Part shown: positions 1 to 11,989 of the stretch, in pieces
Numbering within the stretch: the stretch's first letter is position 1
Layout: every line of letters begins with the position of its first letter
Assembly (NCBI GenBank): GCA_021292165.1
Contig: CM037879.1
Coordinates: 260,965,921 to 261,029,920 of the forward strand
Direction of reading: 5' to 3'
Origin: Shinisaurus crocodilurus
Taxonomy: Eukaryota; Chordata; Lepidosauria; Squamata; Shinisauridae
DNA: 64,000 bases
The notes under the pieces: generated by a model
The model's database searches: none
The model's input: only the letters and a program-made list of their open reading frames with translations
What the model was told of the DNA's origin: nothing
Position numbers and translations under genes: made by a program

Positions 1-272
1 TTGCCTACTTGAGACATTTGATCTTTCCTACCTAAATGGAGAATTCTGAAACCATCCCTGAGCCTCAGCGCCTCATTATCTGGCAGTGTAACCTGTTGCT
101 ACCCCGAGGCTGATACTGGCTTCAGTTTCATTGCAATAAATTGGGAGCAAATGACTCAAGTTTGGTGTGTTAGCAACTGGCACTGTATCCTGGTTTATTC
201 TAAGATTTGAAATTTCTAACAAAAATAGTGGTCTGGGGGACCCCCTAACATTGCATTTGTCATACTCCGCTC

Positions 273-416
273 CAACCTTCCCCAACTTGATTCCCTCTAG
301 ATGTGTTGGAACGCAAACCCTGTCATTCCCAGCCACCATGACCATTGGCCATGCTGGTTGGGAAAGATGGGAGTTGTAGTCCAACGCACCTGGAGGGAAC
401 CAGAGTGGGGGAGACT
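273..416. mobile_element. hAT-like palindromic MITE, family A, degenerate
   Basis: The two halves are imperfect inverted repeats: caaccttccccaac and 'ctagatgtgttgga' on the left answer 'agttgtagtccaac' and 'gtgggggagactg' on the right. The flanks ctccgctc and ctccagtg match at 5 of 8 positions, so the target duplication is only plausible. The element does not code for protein. Confidence 0.6.
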
Positions 417-616
417 GCTCCAGTGCTCCATTCTCAAGGTATAAGTACAGTGGATCTGAGTGTGAAATGAGGAGCGGGGGGAAATTTCAATGTGTGCCAT
501 ACAAAACCATTTTTTTTCCAGCGTAAGAAACATGGGAACCTGGTCTTTTCGATGGGTTCAACACACCTTTTCCAACATGAAGTTGGCAAGCATGATTTCT
601 GGTTCTTACCTGGCAG

Positions 617-829
617 CAGGGGAGGCTGGTGACTCCTGTGTCAGTGGGGCTCCTTATCCAGTGCAGCTTTTATTCTGAGCTTTATAGGAGCTATCCATGG
701 TGCTCCATGGTGGCGAACCTATTCTGGGGGTGGTGGAGGACAGCACCATGGATAGCTCCTATAAAGCTCAGAAGAAAAGCTGCAACGGATGAGGAGCCCC
801 ACTGACACAGGAGTCACCAGCCTCCCCTG
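617..829. mobile_element. hAT MITE of the ggaggctgg family, copy 1
   Basis: This is a 213-bp foldback with long, nearly perfect arms. The left end caggggaggctggtgactcc mirrors the right end, and inner arms pair around 'gagctttataggagct' and 'agctcctataaagctc'. It is bounded by a perfect 8-bp duplication, cctggcag, at 609-616 and 830-837, which is typical of hAT. A second copy is at 23126 and a decayed one near 35190. Confidence 0.88.
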
Positions 830-892
830 CCTGGCAGATGGTAGTGGGGGGTGGGGGGCAGCCATGCATCGCAGAATTATAGCCTGTGAATG

Positions 893-1070
893 AGGCAGGC
901 CTGTGGCTCACGCTGGCTCAGCTTGTCTGAGCGTGGAAAGCTAAGCAGGGTCAAGCCTGGTTATTACTTGGATGGGAGGCCCCCTCCTCTAGTTTCCTGC
1001 ATTGAGCAGGGGGTTGGACTCGATGGCCTTGTAGGCCCCTTCCAACTCTATGTTCTATGAATCTATGAAT
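893..1070 (+). mobile_element. 5S-rRNA-derived SINE with CR1-type tail, copy 1
   Basis: The head carries 'aagctaagcagggtc', 'gcctggtta', 'tacttggatggga', which align in order with the A box, intermediate element and C box of the vertebrate 5S rRNA internal promoter. The body runs into cctgcattgagcagggggtt and 'ccttccaactctatg', the same tail as the CR1 fragment at 26862 read on the minus strand. It ends in repeated ctatgaat. It is a SINE rather than a 5S gene because the 3' part of 5S rRNA is replaced. Confidence 0.82.
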
Positions 1071-1662
1071 GGACAAAGAGTTGTTCTAGTCCAACCCTGT
1101 CCAAAGGCAAGCCTATCTATCCCTACACCCCAACTTATGCAATCAGGGCATGAGCATTGGGAGTGGGGATAAGGGTACACTTTACTACAGCTGGGAGATC
1201 CAGGGGGCAATGTGGCCCAGGCTGCAACCCCACTACTGTATGGGGGGGGGGGATTAAGGCAAAATTGTAGATCATACTTAAGGACAGTTATAGGAACTTT
1301 TTCTCTCTGTTATCTGTGTACCTATTGTCCTGATCTTCTGACATTTGCTGGAACCGATCTGAAGGCAGCAGTGTTAGAGCAGAACAAGCAACATTCTGAA
1401 CAGTGAGTTGCTGCTGGTCCAGGCCCTTCTCTAGAACAGAGCGTGCTTGAGCAGCTAAAACTAGTAGAGAGAGAAAAGAAAGTTGTGAGACATGCTCCCT
1501 CAAAAGCTACTAGTCCCAAAGTTCTTTGTGCATGGGCAGGGGGGAAGGAGAGCTGGAAGGAGGGACAAAAGTGCCATAATGATCACGACCATTGACCCCA
1601 GGGACAGTGGGAGCCACTGCTGCTGATTTACAGACCCAAAATATATGTAAATGTATAGTACA

Positions 1663-1676
1663 GAGAGAGAGAGAGA

Positions 1677-1723
<47 letters not shown>
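1663..1723. repeat. (GA)n microsatellite
   Basis: Nearly pure GA dinucleotides with two GAAA interruptions. The tract directly abuts the 5' end of the Sauria-type SINE. Confidence 0.95.
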
Positions 1724-1726
<3 letters not shown>

Positions 1727-1990
1727 AGTGTGGCGTAGTGGTGAGAGTGTTGGACTGGGACTCGGGAGATCCGGGTTCTAGTCCCCGCTCAGCCATGAAA
1801 CTCACTGGGTGACTTTGGGCCAGTCACTGACTCTCAGCCTAACCTACCTCACAGGGTTGTTGTGAGGATAACATGGAGAGGAGGAGGAGGAAGACTATGT
1901 AAGCCGCCTTGGGTTCCTTGCCGGAAAAAAGGCGGGGTATAAATATAATAAATAAAAATAAATAAAATAAATAAATAAATAATAAAATAA
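1722..1990 (+). mobile_element. Sauria-type tRNA-derived SINE, full-length
   Basis: The tRNA-like head has a box-A-like 'tagtggtgagagtg' and a box-B-like ggttctagtcc. The body contains 'ctgggtgactttgggccag' and 'acctcacagggttgttgtga'. The tail 'aagccgccttgggttcc' followed by 'ggtataaat' and A/T-rich repeats is the Bov-B-like 3' end known for squamate Sauria SINEs. This is the most complete copy in the window and a strong clue to the host group. Confidence 0.9.
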
Positions 1991-2250
1991 CACAATAGTT
2001 ATAAGCCACAAGAGTCATCAAAGACTGAAGGGAATCTGGGGCAGGGAGACATTGGTGACAAAAACCAAGACAGCAAGGAGCAGGTATTCATTACTAGAAA
2101 GCTGCTTTCAGGTAGCAGGTAGTCAGACAGCACAGCATACATTGCTGCGGCACACTCCAAATCACATTTCTGTGTAGGCCTGAGAACTGCTCCACCCTTC
2201 AGGGGAAGCTGTACAGAACTGCAAAGGGGCACCACTCTGGTTTGGAGATA

Positions 2251-2438
2251 GGAAGCTGCCTTATAGCTGCCTCAGTCCATGGGTCCATCTAGCCCAGTAT
2301 CATTGACATTGACTGGCGGCAACTTTCCAGGGTTCTAGACAGGAGTCTTTCCTCACCTTACCTGGTGATGCCAGGGATTGAACCTGGGACCTTCTACGTA
2401 CAAAGCATGTGTTCTACCCGCTGAGCTATGCCCCCTTT
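2251..2438 (-). mobile_element. tRNA-derived SINE (second family), minus strand
   Basis: Read on the minus strand it starts 'gcatagctcagcgggtag' (A box) and has 'ggttcaatccc' (B box). It ends in a LINE-like tail containing gggctagatggacccatgg and 'aaggcagcttccta'. The tRNA-like head would not fold as a functional tRNA, because the following 120 bp are unrelated. Related copies are at 31590 and 63507. Confidence 0.85.
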
Positions 2439-4331
2439 GGATATGCCGCTAAGGGACCAGTGGCATATCCAAGGGGAGGAATGGCCTTGGGTGATTGCTG
2501 GGTTGATTGAGATATCCACAAAAGCTATAAACCACCAGTTTTGGCTCTAGGGGCTTGGTAAGGCACTTTGCTCCTCCTCAGAGAAGTCTACAATGAGTTC
2601 ATTTTTAGATTCTATTTCTGGAAGCCATGAGACCTCCAGGGCAGACAATTTTGGCTTGAGACCTCTGCTAGAAGGGCCACAATTGGAGAAACCTAGGCTC
2701 TCTAGGCAAGGGTATTCTTTTCTTTTTGGTGGTGTTGAGTTTGGACAAATAGGGTGCAAATCAGAGGAAGCTGAGTCACTTGCATCCCACTGTATCCTGC
2801 CAATCTTCTTGATCTCTTACCTTGCACACAATGTTGCCCCTGTGCTCAGCTAAACATAACTGAAGCCAACACCCCACAGAAGGGCATAGTTGTTCTGGAC
2901 ACACATTATTACTAATTATCCTGGACATCATCTCTTTTTCCTTTCCCCCAACACACAAACTTTGTGTGCTTGGGGGGGGAGGGAAGGTCTAGCATTCTGT
3001 AATATCATGCATAGCTTCTCACTTTTATTTGACTTAATGCCCCACCCTAATTTATACACTACAAATCAGCAAGGTAGATTTTATACAACCATACGTCCAA
3101 GCTTTTTTATTGCCTTCTGAATGTGGACTTAACAGAATTTGTGCAGACACTAATGCTTGCAAAAATGTCCAGCCAGTCCCTTCCTCTGCGTCACAATGAG
3201 AATTGCTGGAGGAGTAACCATAAAACAAAGACCTTTTGTAAACGTTATATCAGAGGGTGGGGGAATTTTGATGACAGTTACACCACACAGTTAAACCACA
3301 GGAGGTTCAACCACAAAATAAGGAATAAAAGCAAGACACGCATACACACACACACACACTCTTCTCCTTAGCTAACATTTCCATTTCATTCACACTGTGT
3401 ATCAAAATCCACCTAAAAGATGGGATGAGAATTCTAACATGCCAACTTGAGTCTTTTTCTTTTTTCACTGACAACCTAACTCTTGTAGTAACTTGGCTGA
3501 AGCTGAAAGAAGTATTACCGGAGAATCCAGATTATGAATTCTTCCTCCAGTTTTTCTTTGCCTACTCATTAAGTCTTCACCAATAGTATATTGGAGCCTT
3601 GGATTTTTCCAACCCCCCTAATTCAACATCCTTCAGAAGGTAAACTCAGTGACTGGGCGTGACAGCCAACTGCATTCAAATTATAAAGGAACCAACCCCT
3701 CTGTTAGAAGATGTATGTTTGCTACAATATATGTGTTTAAACAACGGCAAGAGCTCCCCCCCCCCTTTATAATATTCAGAGAACTGTGGTTGCCAATTGC
3801 AGGACATACACAAATGGTTATTGCAACTGTCCTGTCCATACCAATGCAATTTTCACTTCACTTTTTATATGCTCATATATAAAGAGAGGCTCATTTAATT
3901 GTCAGGTGCAGAAGTAGTCCTTGAGTGAGAAGAGTTTGGGAGTTCTGATCAGCAGAACGAAATGTTCACCAGAGCATGAGAAAAGATCTCCTAACAGATG
4001 CAAGAAAGAAAAGTCAATTTAACTATTCAAAACCAGCTGTATGAAAATGCCCTTGCATATGAAAGATAAATCTATATGCACAGGGCAGTGTTCAAAGTAC
4101 ACATCCTTTCAACCTTCCAAAGTGGAGCTTAGCTCGCTCTGTCTATGTTGCCACCCGCTGCCGAGCATGGATGAGTTCATGGTAAAGTTACTGGGAATAC
4201 TAAAGAGGTGCACCAAGGGAGATCCAGGAATATGTCTATCTATCTAGTGCACTTTCAGCAGGCAAGGCAAGTGCTGCTAGCTAGGGGAGGGAGCTGGGCC
4301 TGCACAGTGAGATGATGAAGTTCCTTCTGAC
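2439..4331. other. unassigned spacer
   Basis: No gene or clear repeat was recognised. It holds a short (CA)n run at 3341-3360 and a C-run at 3760-3769. The open frames here are short and show no domain pattern. Confidence 0.5.
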
Positions 4332-4584
4332 CAGGGCCAGCCCTGCCGTTAAGCAGAGTGAGGTGGCCACCTCAGGCAGCTGATTTGGGGTATCATGAAA
4401 GGGAAGCAAATTGTTAGTTGTTTAATTTATTATCACCTTTTTTCATGCCAAGAGGGGGAGAGGTGCTTGTGAGATTTCCTACCTCAGGTGCTGGCCTTGG
4501 ATACTAGGAACCTTGACTTGGGGGTGGGAAGGGTACCAGTGGCTGCTCTGCCTCAGGCAATGGGGCAGGAAGGGCTGGACCCTG
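4332..4584. mobile_element. hAT-like element, family X, copy 1
   Basis: It begins cagggccagccctg and ends with an imperfect inverted copy, 'agggctggaccctg'. It is homologous along most of its length to 41362-41914, for example 'cctcaggcagctgattt' and 'gccttggatact'. The flanks give no clear 8-bp duplication. This copy lacks the two MITEs that interrupt the second copy, so it shows the empty site. Confidence 0.65.
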
Positions 4585-4754
4585 GGCCTTACAGCTTAGC
4601 CCCCCTCCCCCAATGACTGGCCAGTGAGCAGCAGAAGATGGAGGCAGTGGCAAACAGGCCCAGCCCAGCATTCACGCCTGAGATGGCAGGAGTATGCCGG
4701 GGCCCGCTGAAGATGAAGCTGCTCCCCACAGCATCCTCACTTTCTTCTTAATTT

Positions 4755-5040
4755 TAATCAGGTTTTTTTTAAAGTCAGGGGACCATCAGGCAGGCATGTG
4801 CATGGTTACGGATGCTCATTTTATTATTTTTTTACTTTTAAAATATATTACCCTTTTCTACAATGAAATTGTGCTTACTCCCAAGTAAACGTGTTCAGTG
4901 TCTGGGCAGCAGAAGCAAACTCCATTTTATTCTTGTAGTCCTGATGGTGCTATGATTTAAGTGAATTTACTCCGTCGTAAAGCACGGAATGGTGATGGAG
5001 AGAAGCGAAGAGAGAACTATGAACTTTAGACCAACTCTAA

Positions 5041-5075
<35 letters not shown>

Positions 5076-5165
5076 ATGTGTGTGTAAGACCTTGTCCAGG
5101 GTCTAAAATTACCGAGCTGCACGCTGGCTTCAGGCAGCAAAATGTGTTGGGCCGGCCTAGCTTCC
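4755..5165. repeat. interspersed repeat family Y, copy 1
   Basis: It shares 'acttttaaaatatattaccc', 'aaattgtgctta', 'tgatggtgctatgattt' and 'ccagggtctaaaatta' in the same order with 45015-45640. The superfamily is not recognised. It contains a (TG)n tract at 5043-5074. Confidence 0.65.
5043..5074. repeat. (TG)n microsatellite
   Basis: Sixteen TG units, followed by the interrupted tract gcatgtgtgtg. Confidence 0.95.
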
Positions 5166-5354
5166 CACTCACAAACCAGCAAGAGCACAAGACCCAGCTC
5201 CCTTCCGCTAGCTAGGAGTCCCTGCCAGTCTCCACACCCCCCTTCACCTTTGAAAAGGGGAGGTGGGCCAGTGGTGGGGAGGAGGGGTTACTGGGCCTTC
5301 CATAACTGTAAATAATGCTCCTGAGTAAGCACAAGAATGCACAATTTCCTCCTT

Positions 5355-5478
5355 TGGGACATGGGATTTGTAGTTTCCTTTGGCTCCAAGAGAAAAGAAC
5401 CGCATGCTCCCTGACAGGAAAGGATGGCCAGAGAGGCAATTCAGGAGGCAGAGAAAACTACAAATCCCACGATGGCAG
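5355..5478. repeat. foldback repeat
   Basis: The arms tgggatttgtagttt (about 5362-5376) and aaactacaaatccca (5455-5469) are perfect 15-bp inverted repeats around a unique 80-bp centre. This is a MITE-like arrangement. Termini and target duplication were not resolved. Confidence 0.55.
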
Positions 5479-5479
5479 G

Positions 5480-6966
5480 AAATGGGGGTCCTGGACAAAC
5501 GTCATTTCCAGGGAAGGAGATATTGGCAAGACCCCTTCTGTCTCTAACAAGCTCTCCTGCTGGTTACCCTTCCACCTTCTCAAAGTGAAGGTTTTCTTGC
5601 ATGGGAAGGAGGAGATTGGAAAGGGATGGGAGCCGGAGCACTTTACCCATTTTTATTTTTATTTTTAAAATCTTCCTGGAAAGAACATGAGGTTTGTGGG
5701 TTGTTGGGGTTGTTGTTTTTTAAGCATTTTCTGGCACCACTTGAAACTAACAGCTTGCTAGGTGTGCCAATGGAATTCCACCCCATCAGCGAAAGCACCT
5801 TAACGGCACCTGTTTGTTTCTTTGGGGAAAGGGATGTTCCTGAGTTTACACGCACCACCCCAACTACTTCATCATTTCACCTTTGTTTGCTGTTCCCTAT
5901 CCATACCATGAGTAGAACCAGAAGGTAGCTGGATACAAAACACTAGTTCTATGCATACTGAAGTCCATGTACACCGCCTTTTTTTTTTTTTTTAATCGGC
6001 ACTCGGTTACCTAGGGGGTCCGGCACTTGCTGAGGAAGGAAAAAACGACAAGAAACATATTGGAATCATTTGTATTCATAAATAAATTATACTAAGAAGC
6101 ACACAGACTTGCTGAACTCCTGTGTTCCACCATCTGCCTGAGAAAGATAATCTTCCACTGAAGCTACTAACATCATCTTCTTCAGCCTCTGCCTTTACAA
6201 TCATACTAGGTCTCATTTTAGCAAGCTGCCATCTATATGAAATTAGTTGCAGTTTTTCCTGAGCTGACTTGGATAAATTTAAGGATGATGGGAGGGGGAG
6301 ATACATTCAGTTCAACTTACAATGGTGCCTTTGAAATTTTACACATCAGATTCTCGCCCGACAGCACCAGAGAAAAGACACTGTAGTTTTTCTTTTCTTT
6401 GTGCTTGGTGCACAAATACTAGCTAAAATACACACAGGGTTCAGTTTTCAAAGCAAGGGGCATGGTTTTTTCTGTGAGCATCCAGCTGTGATTGTATACA
6501 GTTGGGATGCATCCCGATTATCTTCCCCAACAATGCTGCGACAATAGAATGTTGTTTTTCAAAAGGTTCAGAAGCAATTCAGCGTTGGGGGGGGGGGGGG
6601 AGAGAAGAGATAATGCAGGGTTGTTTGGTAGTTTCTAAAGAAGACTTGCTCAATATTTGCACTATAGTGGAGTGGGGGGAAGTGCACTGCATGAGCCGTA
6701 TATAGGTCAAGTTGGCGAAAATGCTAATACAGTATGTACAAGCATAACAATGCAGATATTCAGCTTAGCACAACATTAGCTCCTTATACCAATTAATATC
6801 TCACAGTAAGCTGACATCTGTGGGATCACTCTTGGGCCTTTTAATTTAGCATGCCTTCTAATTAAAGAAAGATTAAAAGTACTTTAAATAATTGCTCCTC
6901 CTTCCTCTGCCACACTCCATAGGGGCCTGTCTATATTACTTGGGAGGGCATGCATCAAGAAAGACC
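5480..6966. other. unassigned spacer
   Basis: No gene recognised. Only simple tracts stand out: a T-run near 5980 and a G-run near 6588-6600. Confidence 0.5.
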
Positions 6967-6974
6967 TTCTACAG

Positions 6975-7095
6975 CAGTGTTCTCCAACCTTGGGCCCCCA
7001 GATGTTTTTGGCCTACAACTCCCAGCATGCCCCAGCCAGCGTAGCTGGGAGTTGTAGGCCAAAAACATCTGGGGACCCAAGGTTGGAGAACACTG
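6975..7095. mobile_element. hAT MITE family B, copy 1
   Basis: This is a palindromic element with ends cagtgttctccaacc and ggttggagaacactg. It is flanked by a perfect 8-bp target duplication, ttctacag, at 6967-6974 and 7096-7103. The left arm carries ctacaactcccagcatgc, a match to the ZNF143/THAP11 site; the right arm has lost the gcatg part. Confidence 0.92.
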
Positions 7096-7328
7096 TTCTA
7101 CAGGCCTTGTCAGGCTTTAGCGTTAAGGGACGCTACTTGGGACCCCTATCCTGTGCAGTTACCCAAAGAGAACATCCCATTTTACAAAAGAAGCATGCTA
7201 GTTCTATTGACTCTACTCTCAAGCACAGATTTTGAACATGCCAGACCAAAACAGAAAATAGAAGTACTGCGATGTATCACATTCCCTTGAGCTCCCTCCC
7301 AACTTGATTCCACATCTCAGATCCATAA

Positions 7329-7480
7329 GACCATAGAGTTGGAAGGGGCCTACAAGGCCATCGAGTCCAACCCCCTGCTCAATGCAGGAAATTAGAGGAG
7401 GGGTCTCCCATCTAAGTAACAACCAGGCCTGACCCTGCTTAGCTTTCCACACTCAGACAAGCTGAGCCAGCGTGAGCCAC
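7329..7480 (-). mobile_element. 5S-rRNA-derived SINE with CR1-type tail, copy 2
   Basis: Minus-strand copy. It contains the reverse complement of the tail 'agagttggaaggggcc' and of the 5S-like head 'cctgcttagctttccac'. It retains the whole head out to 'agccagcgtgagccac'. Confidence 0.85.
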
Positions 7481-7510
7481 AAATAGTGATTTTATGTCTA
7501 TTGTGTAGAC

Positions 7511-7623
7511 CAGTCTTCCACAACCTCCAAATGTTTTGCACTACAACACCCATCACCCCCTGATGAGTGGTCATGCTGCTTGCAGTCCAAAATATCTGGA
7601 GGGCACAAGGTTGGCAAAGACTG
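7511..7623. mobile_element. hAT MITE family A
   Basis: Ends are cagtcttccacaacct and aggttggcaaagactg (one mismatch). The flanks gtgtagac and gtacagac match at 6 of 8 positions. The interior holds decayed ctacaac arms. Confidence 0.75.
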
Positions 7624-7631
7624 GTACAGAC

Positions 7632-8075
7632 TACCTAAGCTATAGGGTGGAGTCAGCAGTAGCAGCTTAGAGTCATCAGAGACATTGTTGTAGGTTTGCT
7701 GAAAAATAAATTTCGTGCAAACCAACCCAACCACCCTTCAATGTGTCCTGCACAGGGATGTCACCGTTCTGTGTGTTTTTTTTGCATTCAGGAACGGTGA
7801 GCTGGTCTGAGCTAAAGGAGAACGATCGCGAACAGACACGCGTGAGCCGAACAAGGCGAGTTCGCACTTGCTGAATGGTTCCCCAAAAATTCTCACACAA
7901 CCCGCAGTTAGTGCATTGCTCACTAACCTTGGCACCAACAAGACTCTTCCATCATTGATTGAACAAGATAAGGAGGGAGGGAGTCGCATATTTAGGGAGG
8001 AAAGGAAGCACATTCCCTGACATTTAATTGGCACAGCCAGATAAAATCATATTACACGGATTCTGAAGGAGTTAT
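7632..8075. other. unassigned spacer
   Basis: No gene recognised and no repeat boundary visible. Confidence 0.5.
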
Positions 8076-8079
8076 GCTG

Positions 8080-8590
8080 CTTTTCTATTTGCATTTGAGC
8101 TCAATTCAAAGTCCTGCTGTTTACCTTTAAAGCCCCTAAACGGCTCAGAACCCAAATATCTGTGAACCCAAATATCTGTAGGAGCGCCTTTCTCTGTACC
8201 AGCCTGTCTGTGACTTAAGATCACCAGGGGAGTCCCTTCCCTGGATATGCCCATTAGGGGAAATGCTCTTCTCCACCGTGGAAGCCCAGTTTTTGAACAC
8301 CCTGCCCAAAGAACTATGACTGGCACCAACTACTGCAATCTTTTCGGCGCCCAGTTTAAAACTCTTTTATTTGCCCAGGCATTTTAATTCTGATATGTCT
8401 GTTAGTCTGTCCCATGGTTTTATTTGCTCCTCCACTGTTTCATTATGAAATATGATGGCGTTGTTTCATTGTATATTTTATTTTGCGTGACGAGTTTTAG
8501 TAATGTTCTTTGTGCCCTGCCCTGGTGTCTGTAAAGATGAAGGGTGGTTTAAACAAATTCTAACAAATAATAAAATAAATCTCAGCTTAA
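8080..8590 (+). mobile_element. L2-like LINE, 3' end
   Basis: The segment resembles the C-terminal coding end and 3' UTR of L2-clade elements. Around 8275-8330 it encodes a remnant of the 'WNxLPxE' signature (here FLNTLPKE) followed by a 'FKTLLFAQAF'-like block. A T-rich UTR ending in 'caaataataaaataaat' follows. Stops interrupt the reading, so it is dead. The homologue at 50936-51510 supports the call. Confidence 0.6.
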
Positions 8591-8784
8591 ACTCAATTAT
8601 CTTTTTGCAGGCCAGGGTCTGCTGCACTGATCCTTGATGAGACCAGAGTTTTGAACTTAACTAGATATTGAAATATATATCCACATCTTATTTCTTCCAT
8701 CTTTCCTGCCCTCTCTCACTCATTGCAAGATAAGATGTGCCATGTATACTTAACTTGCTGCAGTATAAGCAGGATTTCTTCTTC

Positions 8785-8824
<40 letters not shown>
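8785..8824. repeat. (ATT)n microsatellite
   Basis: About thirteen ATT units without interruption. Confidence 0.95.
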
Positions 8825-8829
8825 TGCAA

Positions 8830-11774
8830 CTACGCTGTCAAAAGGCAGAGGGCAAATCTGTTGGATTCAGACAGTGCTCTGTGCATCTTTTTGGCAGGGC
8901 TCACTGCAGTTCGATTCCAATATGACATTGGTTTTTATCTGTTGGATGTTTTAACTTCCTTTTAGTCAGCACATACAAAGAGCTGGAAAGGATTTGGAAG
9001 AAAGCAAAGGAAAGGACTAGGAAGCCTCTTAATTAAAAACAAAAAACAAGAATGTGGAGCCTAATTAATTTAAAACAGATGCTCTCTTTGACCAGGTGGT
9101 CAAAATAACAACATGCTTCAGTGTAAATAGAGCAGCTGGAGAGACTGGTGCATAGTAAATGGGTTATTATAACAAGCTTATTCATACAAAATGCAAAAGG
9201 CAGCTTGACTAGCACTTCACATTAAAGGCTTATTTGTAGTTCTGTGCACAGCCTTTGGGAACGCTTTCTCCTAGGGGAGGAAACATCCTTGTGGTATGCA
9301 CAGTGCGACTAGGAGCACCAAGAGGCATGAAACTACGCTACAGCTGTGAGAATCTACCCTTCTTGATGCTTATCCTAACATGTCAGCAATTAATAAACCT
9401 TAACCCATTTCATATAACCTCTCAGTGAGGTCTGAAAGCATTTGGATTAGATGAAGGAGAACATTTTCAAAAGGGTCTAGGATAAAGCAGGGACATATTT
9501 TTAGTTTGTATGCGCCAAAATTCTCTGGCTGTCATAGGCAACACATACATGCTGTTCCTTAGGTGACAAAGCACTACAGTGATTCCCTGGTGCAGATGTA
9601 ATGTTCCCAATCTTCTAACTATCAAGATTCAGACACTGAACATGTGCTGCATGCTTTCTATCTGCTCCCTTTTCAGTGCTAACCATGATGCAGCATTATG
9701 TCAGCACTGATATTAATTAATACTAAGCATGGCTAGCTGTAACCAGGGTTTGCAAACAAGCTTCAAACCCTAGTTATGGACTCTGGTTTGAAGCTAACCA
9801 TGGTTAGTGTTAGCATTGTCTCAGAGTACATCATTGTTACTTCTGAAAAAGGGAGGGAGTACAAGAGCCTGCAACACACGCCCAATCTCCTAACCATGGC
9901 TTGGGGACTGGAGTGGGAACACTGACTGAATCTGCACTGGACTAATCTATGGATTCATATCACACTTGTATAGCTGAATGTTACAGATAAAAATTTCTTG
10001 ATAGACTCCCCTTCTGCTGCCCAACCAAATTCCAATCACAGTGTAAGTATCTGGGCCATTCTCACTGTGCCATTTTGAACTTTGTTTTTATTCCCCATTG
10101 TTCATGCACCCTACTGATCTAGTAGCTGCAAAGAACACCATGCAACTATAAAGATATGCTTTAGATGTGCCAGAACAGGCGCACAAATCAGGTTGTTTGC
10201 TGGAGCACACAGATTACAAAATTGAGGGAACAAATGGGAAACGACTCTTCTGTATTATTCAGGTGGAAATGGGTTTACTAAAATATAATATAGAATGACA
10301 ACATTTCCACAAACACTTCTGCAGGTACTATGTTCTAATAGTGCTATCAATGTGGAAAGGGGAAGTGATAATTCATTACTCAAAAAATATTATCTACAGA
10401 TGTACCCAGTCCACCTTTTTGAATCTTAAAGTAATTTAGCAACATTGTATCTGATGTGGTTTTCAGACAGATCCTCCCATATCACAATATTCTGCATGTC
10501 TGCTGTTAATCCATACCCTTGTGTTCTAAAGATACAGCTACAATGCAACAACTATGTGTATGCTCTGTAATAAATAAGCCCAAAGTGTTTTGTGATAAAG
10601 GGCTATATTTAAATAACATAATGGCCTTAGCAGGAAAAGCTTGAGATCATACAGGAAGTCTTTCATGCATCCAGGATTTTAACCCGTATCTTCTGAATCA
10701 GAGACTAAAGGCACGATCTCCTGTGCTAGGTGGACATTTGGTCTGATCCAACATGACCCTTCTTGATGTTTTTATGGTCCATCACTACAGGTGGCTATTT
10801 TAGATCTGAATTGCTATTTTAAGCAATATTTTGCATGAGACATTGTATTTGCTACAGTAATTACCACATTTTGACTGCCAACTCCAGGCTAAATTGCAGT
10901 AAACTACTACTACAATGTTGATGTTGGTTCTACTAGTGTAGTGATCAGTAGCACAAACAATATACCGGTAATTGTTATTTGTAAGGTTAGCCAGTTGAAA
11001 CTTGAAGGGATCATACACTTGTGCCCAGATGTTTCTTTTCTCTATCAATGGCATACATACATAGATATAGAGCAGTACCTGTGGTCTCTCTACCATCTGT
11101 TCATTCAGTTAGGGTTTTGATATGCCAGCTGTACAAAAACTGACATACCACACCTGCTTTAAAGCAACTGCTTCAGGGCAGATTTAATTCTGAGCCACCA
11201 ACTCAGAGCACAAGATCTTTTGCAATTAAATGCCCTGTGCCCTAAAACTACCTTCAGCAACAAAGCCAGACGCCAACCTCATTGACCTGAAAAATGAGTT
11301 ACAATGACTGCTTCTTCGTTTGCAAATCCTGTACTTTTTAAAAAAATCATAGGTCAAAGGGAAGAGTTAATTTCAGCTTCAAAAAAACCCTCCTGCATCT
11401 GACGTTCATGGTGAAGAATTTCGAGAGACTGAAGAAAGATGTTGTTGAAGATGCAACATGGAATTGACCAGCAAGAGAAAGGGCTACCTTCAAAAGAGGA
11501 TGGAGAAAGACTACCTTATTTGGGTAGCTCAATGTGTTGAAGGTGCATAAGATAATGAGCAGAGCCTATTTCACAATAACCATGGACGTGGCCATGTTTA
11601 TTATGGAGAGGGGGCATAACTCAGGGGTGGAGCACATGCTTTGAAAATGCATAAACCTCCATTCTCAAAGTCTGGCATCACCATTTTAAAAGGATCTCAA
11701 GTGGACAGACTTGTTTCTGAAACCACAGAGATCTGCTGCCAAATGGAAACAGTTGGTGCCGCTACTACCAGTTG
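8830..11774. other. unassigned spacer, nearly repeat-free
   Basis: The longest quiet stretch of the first third. A small imperfect inverted repeat (aaccagggtttg and caaaccctagtt) lies at about 9740-9775. At 10731-10780 there is a short LINE-tail-like piece ('tttggtctgatccaacatg'). No exon is evident. Confidence 0.5.
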
Positions 11775-11782
11775 GTATAAAT

Positions 11783-11915
11783 CAGCAGTGAGGAACTTGT
11801 GGCCCTCCATATGTTGTTGTAGAGTCCAACTCCTATCAGCCCCAGCCAGCATGGCCAATGGCCAGGTGTGATGGGCACCGTAGTCTGGAGGAGCACCTGT
11901 TTCCCACCTACCCTG
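11783..11915. mobile_element. hAT MITE family A
   Basis: It begins cagcagtgaggaacttgtgg and ends cacctgtttcccacctaccctg. The flanks gtataaat (11775-11782) and gtataaac (11916-11923) match at 7 of 8 positions. The centre 'agccagcatggccaatggcc' is shared by many family A copies. Confidence 0.82.
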
Positions 11916-11929
11916 GTATAAACCATACT

Positions 11930-11985
11930 GGGCTAGATGGCTCAGCAGTCTGATTCGGTGTAAAGCAGCTTCAGATGCCAGGAGA
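11930..11985 (+). mobile_element. tRNA-derived SINE (second family), 3' tail fragment
   Basis: The text 'actgggctagatggctcagc' with 'aagcagcttcag' matches the tail of the SINE at 2251 in plus orientation. The head is missing. Confidence 0.55.
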
Positions 11986-11989
11986 GTAA

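Noticed and set aside
893..1070. 5S rRNA gene
   Set aside because: Only the promoter-like head matches 5S. The 3' part is replaced by a LINE tail, and the same structure repeats across the window.
1500..1805. Leu/Ser-repeat protein on the minus strand
   Set aside because: It is a translation of the GA microsatellite and the adjoining SINE head.
1722..1990. tRNA gene on the plus strand
   Set aside because: tRNA-like boxes belong to a Sauria-type SINE; further copies at 51094 and 58865 share the same non-tRNA body.
2251..2438. tRNA gene on the minus strand
   Set aside because: A and B boxes are present, but the sequence continues into a SINE body and no complete cloverleaf with acceptor stem is evident.
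4332..5165. Families X and Y as one long element
   Set aside because: They are adjacent at 4.3-5.2 kb, but their second copies lie 3 kb apart (41362 and 45015) with unrelated DNA between, so they were kept separate.
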